Source: an uncultured Porphyromonas sp.
GTDB taxonomy: Bacteria; Bacteroidota; Bacteroidia; Bacteroidales; Porphyromonadaceae
Reading direction: 5' to 3'
NCBI GenBank assembly: GCA_943912835.1
Contig: CALTVJ010000060.1
Span: 1-10,056 of the forward strand
DNA: 10,056 bases
The translations under genes were made by a program, and so were the position numbers. Every line of letters begins with the position of its first letter. Position 1 is the stretch's first letter. Below are positions 1-6,415 of this stretch, piece after piece. Below the pieces are notes generated by a model, which did no database searches, was not told the origin of the DNA, and saw only the letters and a list, made by a program, of their open reading frames with translations.

Positions 1-71
1 TAAAGGCTTGCACTCCTAGCTTAAGTCCATATTTATTAGGGACTACAAATAAGTCAGCAAAGTCAAAAACT

Positions 72-101
72 CATTAGTCCTTAATCTTCCATAGACTAAT
101 G
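72..101. repeat. 8-bp inverted repeat in the leader region
   Basis: CATTAGTC at 72-79 and GACTAATG at 94-101 are perfect reverse complements around a 14-nt loop. No T-run follows on the + strand, so it is at best a weak terminator of whatever lies upstream of the window, or an operator-like dyad about 80 bp before the promoter candidate. The rest of 1-170 is A+T-rich and I see no gene in it. Confidence 0.35.
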
Positions 102-177
102 GATTATCTTGACAAAAAGCTAATTTGAATAAAATTGTAAAAGAGCTAATTAAGTAGCTTAGTTCAAAAGAAAATTG

Positions 178-185
178 TACATTTG
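178..185 (+). promoter_or_regulatory. Candidate Bacteroidetes -7 promoter element of the oxidoreductase operon
   Basis: TACATTTG matches the Bacteroidetes -7 consensus TAnnTTTG exactly. It lies 35 bp before the ATG of the ferredoxin gene, which would give a leader of roughly 25-30 nt. I see no convincing -33 TTTG at the expected distance, so this rests on the -7 element and its position alone. Confidence 0.5.
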
Positions 186-191
186 AGATAC

Positions 192-204
192 TAAACGGTT
201 AAAC
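192..204 (+). promoter_or_regulatory. Motif TAAACGGTTAAAC, shared with the ferritin leader
   Basis: This 13-mer differs at only one base from TAAACGGTTTAAC at 9333-9345 upstream of ferritin. It would sit at or just after the predicted transcription start, a position suited to a repressor. The ferritin copy is a perfect dyad (TTAAAC-G-GTTTAA); this copy is only partly symmetrical. Function is inferred from the shared sequence only. Confidence 0.3.
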
Positions 205-220
205 TATAAACCAACAATGT

Positions 221-451
221 ATGGCAAAAGTAAGAGGGACTATAGTTGTCGACGTACAGAGATGCAAAGGGTGTAATCTCTGCGTTGTCGCTTGTCCAAC
301 CAAAGTACTGGAACTGCACCCAACCGAGGTTAATGAGAAAAGCTATCATTACACTCGACTAAAAAATGACGAAGACTGCATTGGCTGTGCCAGCTGTGGC
401 ATGGTATGCCCTGATGCAGTTATCACGGTCTATAAGGTGAAACTACCATAG
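221..451 (+). CDS. 2x[4Fe-4S] ferredoxin-type subunit of 2-oxoacid:ferredoxin oxidoreductase (VorD/KorD-like)
   Basis: This 76-residue protein is the small electron-transfer subunit of the oxidoreductase encoded downstream. It should pass electrons from the TPP/cluster centre in the beta subunit to free ferredoxin in the cytoplasm. Two classical CxxCxxCxxxCP motifs are visible: C15, C18, C21, C25-P and C53, C56, C59, C63-P, each providing ligands for a [4Fe-4S] cluster. Length fits a delta subunit; there is no signal peptide or membrane segment. The ATG at 221 is preceded by an out-of-frame ATG at 217. It is the first gene of the operon, about 100 bp before the alpha-subunit start. The delta-subunit assignment comes from context; the fold alone would also fit a free ferredoxin. 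Confidence 0.93.
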   Translation: MAKVRGTIVVDVQRCKGCNLCVVACPTKVLELHPTEVNEKSYHYTRLKNDEDCIGCASCGMVCPDAVITVYKVKLP

Positions 452-468
452 ATTTTAAATAGCAATAA

Positions 469-511
469 AGGTTTTGTCTACAAACTGACACAGACCTCAA
501 TTGCAAAACCT
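469..511 (+). repeat. Inverted repeat between ferredoxin and alpha-subunit genes
   Basis: AGGTTTTG (469-476) and CAAAACCT (504-511) can pair as a perfect 8-bp stem around a 27-nt loop in the roughly 100-nt intercistronic spacer. An A-run rather than a T-run follows, so it is not a classical terminator. It could be an mRNA processing or stability element that sets the dose of the small subunit relative to the large ones; this is inference. Confidence 0.3.
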
Positions 512-552
512 AAAAAACGAATTTATTGCCTTCCACAACAATTTTAAATAGT

Positions 553-1635
553 ATGGCAGAAGAAATAAAACTCATGAAAGGGAACGAAGCTATTGCACAC
601 GCAGCTATTCGCTACGGTGTTGATGGCTACTTCGGCTATCCCATAACGCCACAGAGTGAAATACTCGAGACCCTCATGGAAGAGCGCCCTTGGTTGACAA
701 CGGGTATGGTCGTATTACAAGCCGAGAGCGAAGTGGCTGCAATCAACATGGTTTATGGAGGAGCTGGCTGTGGCAAACGTGTCATGACCTCTTCGTCTAG
801 CCCTGGTATGAGCCTCAAGCAAGAAGGCATTAGCTACATAGCAGGAGCCGAGCTCCCTTGTTTGCTCGTCAATGTAATGCGTGGAGGACCTGGGTTAGGA
901 ACAATCCAACCAAGCCAAGCTGACTATTTTCAGACGGTCAAGGGAGGGGGGCATGGAGACTATCGCCTCATTACCCTTGCACCCAATTCTGTACAAGAGA
1001 TGGCAGACTTTGTAGGGCTTGGCTTTGAGCTAGCTTTTAAATATAACAATCCCGCCATCATCTTGACTGACGGTATCATCGGGCAAATGATGGAGAAAGT
1101 ACGTCTACCCGAGCAACAAGCAAGACGTACCGATGAAGAGATACGTGAAGAATGCCCTTGGGCTACACTTGGGCGCAAAGGAGGACGCAAGCCTAATGTC
1201 ATCACCTCTCTAGAGCTCGAAAGCTCGGTGATGGAGCAACGCAACAACAAATTTCAAGAAAAATTCTCCCTCATCGAAGCTCAAGAGGTTCGTTACGAAG
1301 CCATACAGACCGAAGATGCCGACTATATACTTGTAGCATTTGGGTCTGCAAGCCGTATGTGCCAAAAGACTCTAGAGCTTGCAAGGGCTGAAGGTATCAA
1401 AGTCGGACTACTTCGTCCTATCACCCTTTGGCCTTTTCCTAGCAAAAAAATCGCAGAGCTCGCAGGTCATGCCAAAGGCTTCTTAGTGCCAGAGCTCAAT
1501 GCAGGCCAAATGGTTGAAGACGTACGCCTAGCTGTCAATGGCAAAGTACCCGTAGAGCATTACGGTCGCTTAGGCGGTATGCTATTCTCACCCAACGAGA
1601 TCTTAGAAAACCTCAAACAAACCTTTTCAATATAA
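553..1635 (+). CDS. vorB: 2-oxoacid:ferredoxin oxidoreductase alpha subunit (VorB/KorA family)
   Basis: Alpha subunit of a CoA-dependent 2-oxoacid:ferredoxin oxidoreductase, which decarboxylates a 2-oxoacid with TPP to an acyl-CoA and reduces ferredoxin. I start it at ATG 553 (361 residues). A TTG at 526 would add nine residues, but family members begin close to the MAEEIKLMKGNEAIA stretch. The pyrimidine-binding (POR_N) domain spans about residues 10-190 with the YPITP substrate motif (29-33), an ESE pair (58-60) that should include the glutamate activating TPP, and the RGGPGLGT loop (110-117). The C-terminal transketolase-like domain II lies at about 255-345. The sequence resembles proteins named 2-oxoisovalerate (VorB) or 2-oxoglutarate (KorA) oxidoreductase; the substrate cannot be decided from sequence. 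It is followed after 4 bp by the small membrane gene. Confidence 0.93.
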   Translation: MAEEIKLMKGNEAIAHAAIRYGVDGYFGYPITPQSEILETLMEERPWLTTGMVVLQAESEVAAINMVYGGAGCGKRVMTSSSSPGMSLKQEGISYIAGAELPCLLVNVMRGGPGLGTIQPSQADYFQTVKGGGHGDYRLITLAPNSVQEMADFVGLGFELAFKYNNPAIILTDGIIGQMMEKVRLPEQQARRTDEEIREECPWATLGRKGGRKPNVITSLELESSVMEQRNNKFQEKFSLIEAQEVRYEAIQTEDADYILVAFGSASRMCQKTLELARAEGIKVGLLRPITLWPFPSKKIAELAGHAKGFLVPELNAGQMVEDVRLAVNGKVPVEHYGRLGGMLFSPNEILENLKQTFSI

Positions 1636-1639
1636 TTAG

Positions 1640-1843
1640 ATGAGTCAAGAGAATAAACCCACTAAGCCAGAGATAAACTGGGATTTGCTCCTCACGACAG
1701 TCTTCTATATCTTCGCAGGAGCGAGTTTGATTACATTCTTTGCCTGCAGAGCGGAGATGCCACGACTTTTTCTCATCCTAGGCTGTGTGGCCATTTTGCT
1801 TAGAGTCATCTATTATATTCGTAAGTTCGTAGCATTGAGATAA
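1640..1843 (+). CDS. Small two-helix membrane protein within the oxidoreductase operon, unknown function
   Basis: I do not recognise a named family. The 67-residue protein has a polar N-terminus (residues 1-14), a first hydrophobic helix at about 16-36, a short loop containing C37 and E39, a second helix at about 43-60 and a basic C-terminal tail (RKFVALR). The positive-inside rule favours a cytoplasmic C-terminus and, with a helical hairpin, a cytoplasmic N-terminus. It begins 4 bp after the alpha-subunit stop and ends 48 bp before the beta subunit, so it is almost certainly cotranscribed and translationally linked with them. A membrane protein inside a cytoplasmic enzyme operon suggests a tether or partner of the complex, but nothing in the sequence proves this. 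Its frame, position and clean hydrophobic pattern support a real gene. Confidence 0.8.
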   Translation: MSQENKPTKPEINWDLLLTTVFYIFAGASLITFFACRAEMPRLFLILGCVAILLRVIYYIRKFVALR

Positions 1844-1891
1844 GCCTAGACAGGCAAATCTCACAAGACACTATAAACACATAGATTTTAT

Positions 1892-2653
1892 ATGGACATA
1901 AAATCAATTATTAAGCCCGAGAACTTGGTTTACAAGAAACCAGAGTTGATGAACGATGTGATGATGCACTATTGCCCTGGCTGTAGCCATGGAGTCGTTC
2001 ACAAACTCGTGGCTGAGATTGTCGCCGAGATGGGGATGCAAGAGGATACCATCGGAGTGGCTCCTGTAGGCTGTGCAGTATTTGCCTACAAGTTTATTGA
2101 CGTAGACTGGCAAGAAGCTGCGCACGGACGTGCTCCTGCTTTGGCTACAGCCATCAAACGTCTAAATCCTGAGAAAATGGTATTTACCTACCAAGGAGAT
2201 GGCGACCTGGCTGCAATAGGTACAGCTGAGACGATACACGCTTGTAACCGAGGGGAAAATATCGTAATCATATTTATCAACAACGGCATCTATGGTATGA
2301 CAGGTGGACAGATGGCTCCAACAACGCTTTCACAGATGAAAACGGCAACCTCTCCAGACGGACGAGACACAGCATCACAAGGTCATCCACTCAAGATGAG
2401 CAACCTGCTAGCTGTGCTTGATGGCACTTGCTACGTCACAAGACAAGCTGTGCACACAGTACCAGCAATCCGCAAATGCAAAAAAGCTCTAGAGAAAGCC
2501 TTCAAAAACTCTATGGAGGGCAAGGGCACAAGTGTTGTTGAGGTGGTATCAACCTGTAACTCAGGATGGAAGATGACCCCTGCCGATGCCAACAAATGGA
2601 TGGAGGAACATATGTTCCCTGTCTATCCACTTGGCGATCTTAAGGATATTTAG
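1892..2653 (+). CDS. 2-oxoacid:ferredoxin oxidoreductase beta subunit, TPP-binding (VorA/KorB family)
   Basis: Catalytic TPP-binding subunit of the complex, 253 residues, cytoplasmic. The thiamine pyrophosphate/Mg motif is clear: GDGD at 102-105 followed about 26 residues later by NN at 130-131, then the GIYGMTGGQMAPTT signature (132-145) typical of this enzyme group. CPGC at 28-31, C61 in the APVGC segment and C222 in STCNSGW match the four positions that bind the proximal [4Fe-4S] cluster in two-subunit oxidoreductases, so this subunit probably carries that cluster. The ATG at 1892 gives a full-length N-terminus. It sits between the small membrane gene and the gamma subunit in one transcription unit. 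Substrate (2-oxoisovalerate or 2-oxoglutarate) is undecided. Confidence 0.94.
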   Translation: MDIKSIIKPENLVYKKPELMNDVMMHYCPGCSHGVVHKLVAEIVAEMGMQEDTIGVAPVGCAVFAYKFIDVDWQEAAHGRAPALATAIKRLNPEKMVFTYQGDGDLAAIGTAETIHACNRGENIVIIFINNGIYGMTGGQMAPTTLSQMKTATSPDGRDTASQGHPLKMSNLLAVLDGTCYVTRQAVHTVPAIRKCKKALEKAFKNSMEGKGTSVVEVVSTCNSGWKMTPADANKWMEEHMFPVYPLGDLKDI

Positions 2654-2694
2654 TATTGCGCATAGAACTACATAGTTATAACGATATTCTAATT

Positions 2695-3237
2695 ATGACT
2701 TACGAGATTATTATTGCAGGCTTCGGAGGCCAAGGGGTACTCTCTATGGGTAAAATCTTAGCTTACTCGGGGCTAATGGAAAACAAAGAAGTGAGCTGGA
2801 TGCCTTCGTATGGACCAGAACAAAGAGGAGGGACTTCTAATGTTACAGTCATAGTGAGTGACGAGCAGGTCAGCAGCCCAGTTGTCAATCACTACGACAT
2901 TGTAGTGGCTCTAAATCAGCCGTCACTAGATAAGTTTGCTTCTCATGTTAAACCCGGAGGGGTTCTACTCTTCGATAGCAACGGAATCCATTACGACAAC
3001 CCTCGTACAGATATCGAGATATATGAAGTTGATGCAACCAACGAAGCGACTCGTATGGGGAACTCCAAGGTTTTCAATATGCTCATTCTTGGAGCACTTA
3101 TGGCGACACGCTCGATATTAAGCCTAGATAGTATCAAAAAAGGATTAGAAAAATCGCTACCTGAGCGTCATCACAAACTGATTCCTATGAATATGGAAGC
3201 TCTTGCCCGTGGAGCAGAGTTACTTCATAAGCATTAA
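2695..3237 (+). CDS. 2-oxoacid:ferredoxin oxidoreductase gamma subunit (VorC/KorC family)
   Basis: Gamma (POR catalytic domain) subunit of the complex, about 180 residues from ATG 2695. A TTG at 2656 opens the frame 13 codons earlier, but the family N-terminus starts right before the GFGGQGV loop, here at residues 9-15 of the ATG form, so the ATG is preferred. The SYGPEQRGG stretch (38-46) is the second hallmark of the family; in related enzymes this domain helps bind CoA and completes the active site. It follows the beta subunit by 41 bp and is the last gene of the operon. A stem-loop begins 63 bp after its stop. No signal peptide or membrane segment. Confidence 0.92.
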   Translation: MTYEIIIAGFGGQGVLSMGKILAYSGLMENKEVSWMPSYGPEQRGGTSNVTVIVSDEQVSSPVVNHYDIVVALNQPSLDKFASHVKPGGVLLFDSNGIHYDNPRTDIEIYEVDATNEATRMGNSKVFNMLILGALMATRSILSLDSIKKGLEKSLPERHHKLIPMNMEALARGAELLHKH

Positions 3238-3299
3238 TCTGGCTTGACACCTCAGGGAAACTTAATCCTTTACCCCACCTACTGCTTTTAGGATTACAA

Positions 3300-3332
3300 A
3301 GGGCTGCCTTCAGAGATACTGAAGACAGCCCT
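3300..3332. terminator. Stem-loop after the oxidoreductase operon, possible terminator or 5' UTR element
   Basis: The arms at 3300-3313 and 3319-3332 pair over 13 of 14 positions with one C/A mismatch and a 5-nt loop. It lies between the gamma-subunit stop (3237) and the DPP7 start (3368). No T-run follows on the + strand (AACGAACAAAC), and only a short one on the other strand, so it is an atypical intrinsic terminator. It could instead be in the 5' UTR of the peptidase gene. A looser pair, TAATCCT (3263-3269) and AGGATTA (3290-3296), lies just before it. Confidence 0.55.
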
Positions 3333-3367
3333 AACGAACAAACAAACCATAATAATATAGATATTAA

Positions 3368-5503
3368 ATGAAAGGATTTCTCAAAAAAGCTTTAATAGCT
3401 ACCTGTGCTATGGCTGGAGCCTTGGGAACTGCACATGCAGACAAAGGTATGTGGTTACTCAATGAGCTAAGCAAAGAAAACATCGCCAAGATGAAAGAAC
3501 TTGGCTTCACACTAACGCCCGATCAGCTTTATAGCCTAGACAAACCAAGCGTTGCTAACTCTGTAGTTATTTTCGGACGTGGTTGTACAGGTGTTACTGT
3601 TTCTCAGACAGGGCTTATCATGACAAACCACCACTGTGGATTTGATGCCATTCAGCAAGTAAGTACCGTAGACCACGACTACCTACGCGATGGTTTTGTT
3701 TCTCAGTCACACAAAGAGGAATTACCTATAGAGGGCTTGCAAGTATCTTACCTTCGCTCTATTGTAGACGTAACACCCAAAGTACTCGCTAGCTTGAAGA
3801 AGGTTAAGAATGAAGCTGAACGTCAAATGAAGCTGCAACAAATCATCTCTACTCTACAAATCGATGCTGAGATGAAAGCAGAAGAACATCAGCAAGTATC
3901 TATTATACCTTACTATGCAGGGAATAAGTTCTATATGATTACTTACGACGTTTTCAAAGACGTACGTATGGTATTTGCTCCACCAAGCAGTATCGGTAAG
4001 TTTGGAGGCGATACAGACAACTGGATTTGGCCTCGTCATACTGGAGACTTCTCTGTCTTCCGTGTATATGCTAATAAAGACAATAAACCTGCCAACTATA
4101 GCAAAGACAATGTTCCTTATACCCCAAAATACTTTGCAGAAGTTGCTGTACAAGGGATCAAAGAGGGAGATTATGCTATGACTATTGGGTTCCCTGGCTC
4201 TACAACTCGTTATATCCCATCTTGGGGTGTCGAAAGCCGTATGAACAACGAGAATACACCTCGTGCTGAAGTACGTGGAGCTAAGCAAGATGTTTGGAAA
4301 CGCTATATGAATGCAGACCAAGCTACACGTATCAAATATGCATCGAAGTTCGCTCGTAGCTCAAACTACTGGAAAAACTCTATCGAGATGAATAAAGCAC
4401 TTCGTAAGCTAGATATCGTAGGGCGTAAGCGTGCAGAAGAAGCAAGCTTTGCTGATTGGGTTAAGAAACACAAAAACCCAGAATATCGTAGTGTTCTCGA
4501 CAGCTTAAAAAATGCTTACACTAGCTCTGGAGAGATTACTAAGCGATTTATGTACGTCATAGAGGTCTTCCAAGGAGCAGAGATGCTTTCGGAAGCAATC
4601 GGTATGTCACGCATCCAACTCAGTGCGAACAAGGCTGATGATATAATCAAAGATTTTACAGATAATTTCTACAAAGACTACTCTCCTCTTGTAGATCGCA
4701 ATACCATGCCTGTATTGTTATCAATGCTACGTAAGCAGCTTTCGAGCGCAGAAGAAACAAGCCTCTTTGCTCACATAGACAGAGACTACAAAGGTGATGT
4801 TAAAGCTTATGTAGACTATATCTTTGACAATAGTTTTGTCCCTTATGCCGATAAGTTCGCACAAGCAGTTCGTCAGGACAACTTCCACCAACTCTTGGAG
4901 AAAGACCCTGCTTATATCTTGGCACAGAAATTCTATGGCTTGATCAACGACTTGCGTACTGCTCGCTCTAAAGCTATGCTTCAAATAGAACGTGGCAATC
5001 GTCTTTACTTCGCAGCTCGTCAAGAGATGGCTCCTAATCGCCCTATGCCAAGTGATGCCAACTTCACTATGCGTATGAGCTATGGTAGCATCAAGGGATA
5101 CAAACCTGCAGACGCTGTTACCTACGATTACTACACTACTTCAGAAGGTATCCTTGAGAAGAATCGTCAAGATAATCCTGACTACGAAGTAAAGCCTGAA
5201 TATATCAACCTACTTGAGAAAAAAGACTTTGGACGTTGGGCTGATGCAAAAACGAAGAAACTCAATGTCGCGTTTCTCTCAAGCAACGACATCACCGGAG
5301 GTAACTCTGGTAGCCCTGTCTTTGATAAGAATGGTCGTGTAATTGGCTTAGCATTCGATGGCAACTCTGAAGCTATGAGTGGTGATATCGAGTTCGAACC
5401 TGAGCTACAACGTACTATTTCGGTAGACATACGCTATGTTTTGTATGTTATTGAAAAGTGGGGCAAATGCCCTCGCCTTATAGAGGAACTCAAACTCCGC
5501 TAA
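3368..5503 (+). CDS. dpp7: S46 family serine dipeptidyl peptidase, DPP7 type
   Basis: Secreted dipeptidyl peptidase that removes dipeptides from oligopeptide N-termini, typically in the periplasm, supplying dipeptides to amino-acid-fermenting bacteria. The 711-residue length matches DPP7. Residues 1-24 are a signal peptide ending in an AHA cleavage site, with mature DKGMW. The catalytic triad by family alignment is H89 (TNHHCG), D227 (PRHTGDF) and S647 (GGNSGSP). N218, W219 and D664 match residues that hold the substrate amino group in S46 enzymes. Residue 665, in FDGN, is glycine. DPP11, specific for Asp/Glu at P1, has arginine there, so this is DPP7 with preference for hydrophobic P1 residues. 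It appears monocistronic: no convincing TAnnTTTG element precedes it, and a strong dyad follows. The C-terminus (CPRLIEELKLR) is not a type IX sorting domain. Confidence 0.96.
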   Translation: MKGFLKKALIATCAMAGALGTAHADKGMWLLNELSKENIAKMKELGFTLTPDQLYSLDKPSVANSVVIFGRGCTGVTVSQTGLIMTNHHCGFDAIQQVSTVDHDYLRDGFVSQSHKEELPIEGLQVSYLRSIVDVTPKVLASLKKVKNEAERQMKLQQIISTLQIDAEMKAEEHQQVSIIPYYAGNKFYMITYDVFKDVRMVFAPPSSIGKFGGDTDNWIWPRHTGDFSVFRVYANKDNKPANYSKDNVPYTPKYFAEVAVQGIKEGDYAMTIGFPGSTTRYIPSWGVESRMNNENTPRAEVRGAKQDVWKRYMNADQATRIKYASKFARSSNYWKNSIEMNKALRKLDIVGRKRAEEASFADWVKKHKNPEYRSVLDSLKNAYTSSGEITKRFMYVIEVFQGAEMLSEAIGMSRIQLSANKADDIIKDFTDNFYKDYSPLVDRNTMPVLLSMLRKQLSSAEETSLFAHIDRDYKGDVKAYVDYIFDNSFVPYADKFAQAVRQDNFHQLLEKDPAYILAQKFYGLINDLRTARSKAMLQIERGNRLYFAARQEMAPNRPMPSDANFTMRMSYGSIKGYKPADAVTYDYYTTSEGILEKNRQDNPDYEVKPEYINLLEKKDFGRWADAKTKKLNVAFLSSNDITGGNSGSPVFDKNGRVIGLAFDGNSEAMSGDIEFEPELQRTISVDIRYVLYVIEKWGKCPRLIEELKLR

Positions 5504-5515
5504 AGTTAAACAAGC

Positions 5516-5567
5516 GAATAAAAGAAGCGGCTAGCTATCATGTGATAGCTAGCCGCTTCTTTTATTC
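5516..5567. terminator. Bidirectional intrinsic terminator between convergent genes
   Basis: A perfect 25-bp inverted repeat, arms 5516-5540 and 5543-5567, separated by only two bases. The G+C-rich core (AAGCGGCTAGC) is flanked by A-run and T-run ends that supply a U-tract in either direction. It begins 12 bp after the DPP7 stop and ends 17 bp before the stop of the minus-strand gene, so it should end both transcripts. Confidence 0.93.
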
Positions 5568-5584
5568 AGATCTATAATAAGTTT

Positions 5585-6052
5585 TTATTCCTTATTGTCT
5601 TGTGCAATGTCCTCTACTTGTTGCTCCTCATCATCCTTGACAAACATACCATAAATCATCAACCCAAGAATAATTACAACAACAGGTTTGAGCCCTATTT
5701 GTGTCATTAATGGTAAGCTTGGCTTTTCATCAAGATCAAGAGAGTAAGTTTCCTTCATTTGTTGAAATTCTTCATCCGATAGCTCAATGTACTTATTTTC
5801 AGCATCATTTACCAGAACGTATTTGTAGTCTCCATAGTTCCAAACAGGCATACCAAAAAGAGCAAAACTTTCGTAATGAATACCCACGTTGTAATGCATT
5901 CCATCACTATCTACGGCGTCTTCTGGCAACTCATGAATAACTTTTAACTCCTCCCCATTTGAATAGTAAATTGGGATTCTTGCTGCCTCCGCCTTAGTTG
6001 AAGCAAAAAAACTTACAAGTAGGACAACTGAGAGTAAAAACAACCTCTTCAT
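5585..6052 (-). CDS. Signal-peptide-bearing single-pass membrane protein, unknown function
   Basis: I do not recognise the family. The 155-residue product has an N-terminal signal peptide (MKRLFLLSVVLLVSFFAS, likely cleaved after AEA at 21-23), a roughly 95-residue extracytoplasmic part, one membrane helix at about 122-138 (PVVVIILGLMIYGMFV) and a highly acidic tail (DDEEQQVEDIAQDNKE). The predicted topology is periplasmic N-terminus and cytoplasmic tail. The periplasmic part is rich in Tyr and acidic residues with no cysteine and no enzyme motif I can name. The ATG at 6050-6052 places the signal peptide at the N-terminus. A TATCTTTG -7 element lies 33 bp upstream on the same strand. The gene is monocistronic, transcribed toward DPP7, and shares the terminator with it. 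It could be a stress or envelope accessory protein, but this is a guess. Confidence 0.85.
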   Translation of the reverse strand: MKRLFLLSVVLLVSFFASTKAEAARIPIYYSNGEELKVIHELPEDAVDSDGMHYNVGIHYESFALFGMPVWNYGDYKYVLVNDAENKYIELSDEEFQQMKETYSLDLDEKPSLPLMTQIGLKPVVVIILGLMIYGMFVKDDEEQQVEDIAQDNKE

Positions 6053-6085
6053 ACGTAAAATTATTAAGAATTAAACCAACTAAGA

Positions 6086-6093
6086 CAAAGATA
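6086..6093 (-). promoter_or_regulatory. Candidate -7 element for the minus-strand membrane-protein gene
   Basis: On the minus strand the sequence reads TATCTTTG, an exact TAnnTTTG match, 33 bp upstream of the ATG at 6052. It is identical to the element at 6535-6542 before the DUF4254 gene. No -33 element at ideal spacing is evident. Confidence 0.5.
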
Positions 6094-6195
6094 ATCATAA
6101 TTCCCAATCCTTTTCTAATAAAAAACCACAAACATATTTTACATTCACACGGCAAACCTAAAAACAAGTCAATAGCTTGATCAAGGAGCATACAT

Positions 6196-6237
6196 TATCT
6201 GGTTTTAGCGATATCGTATCTGGGAATGCTGATATCT
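6196..6237 (+). repeat. Two-copy 21-bp imperfect tandem repeat
   Basis: Units 6196-6216 and 6217-6237 share TATCTGG at the start and GATATC near the end, 14 of 21 identical positions. The 21-bp period is two helical turns, so proteins bound at each unit would face the same side of the DNA. It lies about 105-145 bp upstream of the minus-strand -7 element and just before the orphan terminator. It could be an operator pair or chance. Confidence 0.45.
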
Positions 6238-6263
6238 TTATTTAACTAGTTAGTATATCTTTT

Positions 6264-6298
6264 AAAGGACGGCTTCCTATTATGAAGTCGTCCTTTTT
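6264..6298 (+). terminator. Orphan intrinsic terminator, plus orientation
   Basis: The arms AAAGGACGGCTTC (6264-6276) and GAAGTCGTCCTTT (6284-6296) form a 13-bp stem with one G-U pair and a 7-nt loop, running into TTTTT (6294-6298). Shape and U-tract are those of a + strand intrinsic terminator, yet no + strand gene ends here: upstream is the start of a minus-strand gene. It may end an unannotated small RNA or antisense transcript. Confidence 0.7.
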
Positions 6299-6385
6299 GT
6301 TTCTAAAGCGATAGCCATTAATAAGCTCAATAAATTTACATACTTAAAGAGCGAACATCGTTTCAATAGATCGACATAGACCCAT

Positions 6386-6415
6386 TAACTGAATCGACAT
6401 CAGTCGTCTCAGTTA
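6386..6415 (+). other. Compound stem-loop in the intergenic region
   Basis: TAACTGA (6386-6392) pairs with TCAGTTA (6409-6415). Inside a symmetric 2x2 mismatch, CGAC (6395-6398) pairs with GTCG (6403-6406) around the loop ATCA. TTTT follows at 6420-6423. It may be a weak + strand terminator or a structured RNA element; no gene uses it obviously. Confidence 0.4.

Noticed and set aside
526..552. TTG start adding nine residues to the alpha subunit
   Set aside because: The added residues do not match the family N-terminus and the ATG at 553 gives the expected start.
960..1250. 96-codon minus-strand open frame inside the alpha-subunit gene
   Set aside because: It lies fully antisense to a gene with strong family motifs, has no recognisable domain and is Ser/Arg-rich as expected of a shadow frame.
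2656..2694. TTG start adding 13 residues to the gamma subunit
   Set aside because: Family members start just before the GFGGQGV loop; the ATG at 2695 fits this and the extension has no conserved character.
3854..4321. 155-codon minus-strand open frame inside dpp7
   Set aside because: Antisense to the conserved S46 core including the catalytic Asp region; composition is typical of a reverse-frame artefact.
5516..5567. Insertion-sequence terminal inverted repeats or a MITE
   Set aside because: The arms are only 2 bp apart and lie between two convergent stop codons, which is the layout of a bidirectional terminator; no target-site duplication was seen.
5998..6180. 60-codon + strand frame crossing the start of the minus-strand gene
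   Set aside because: Lys/Ile/Pro-rich low-complexity translation of A+T-rich DNA, antisense to a better supported signal-peptide gene. It could nevertheless be transcribed if the orphan terminator at 6264-6298 is used.
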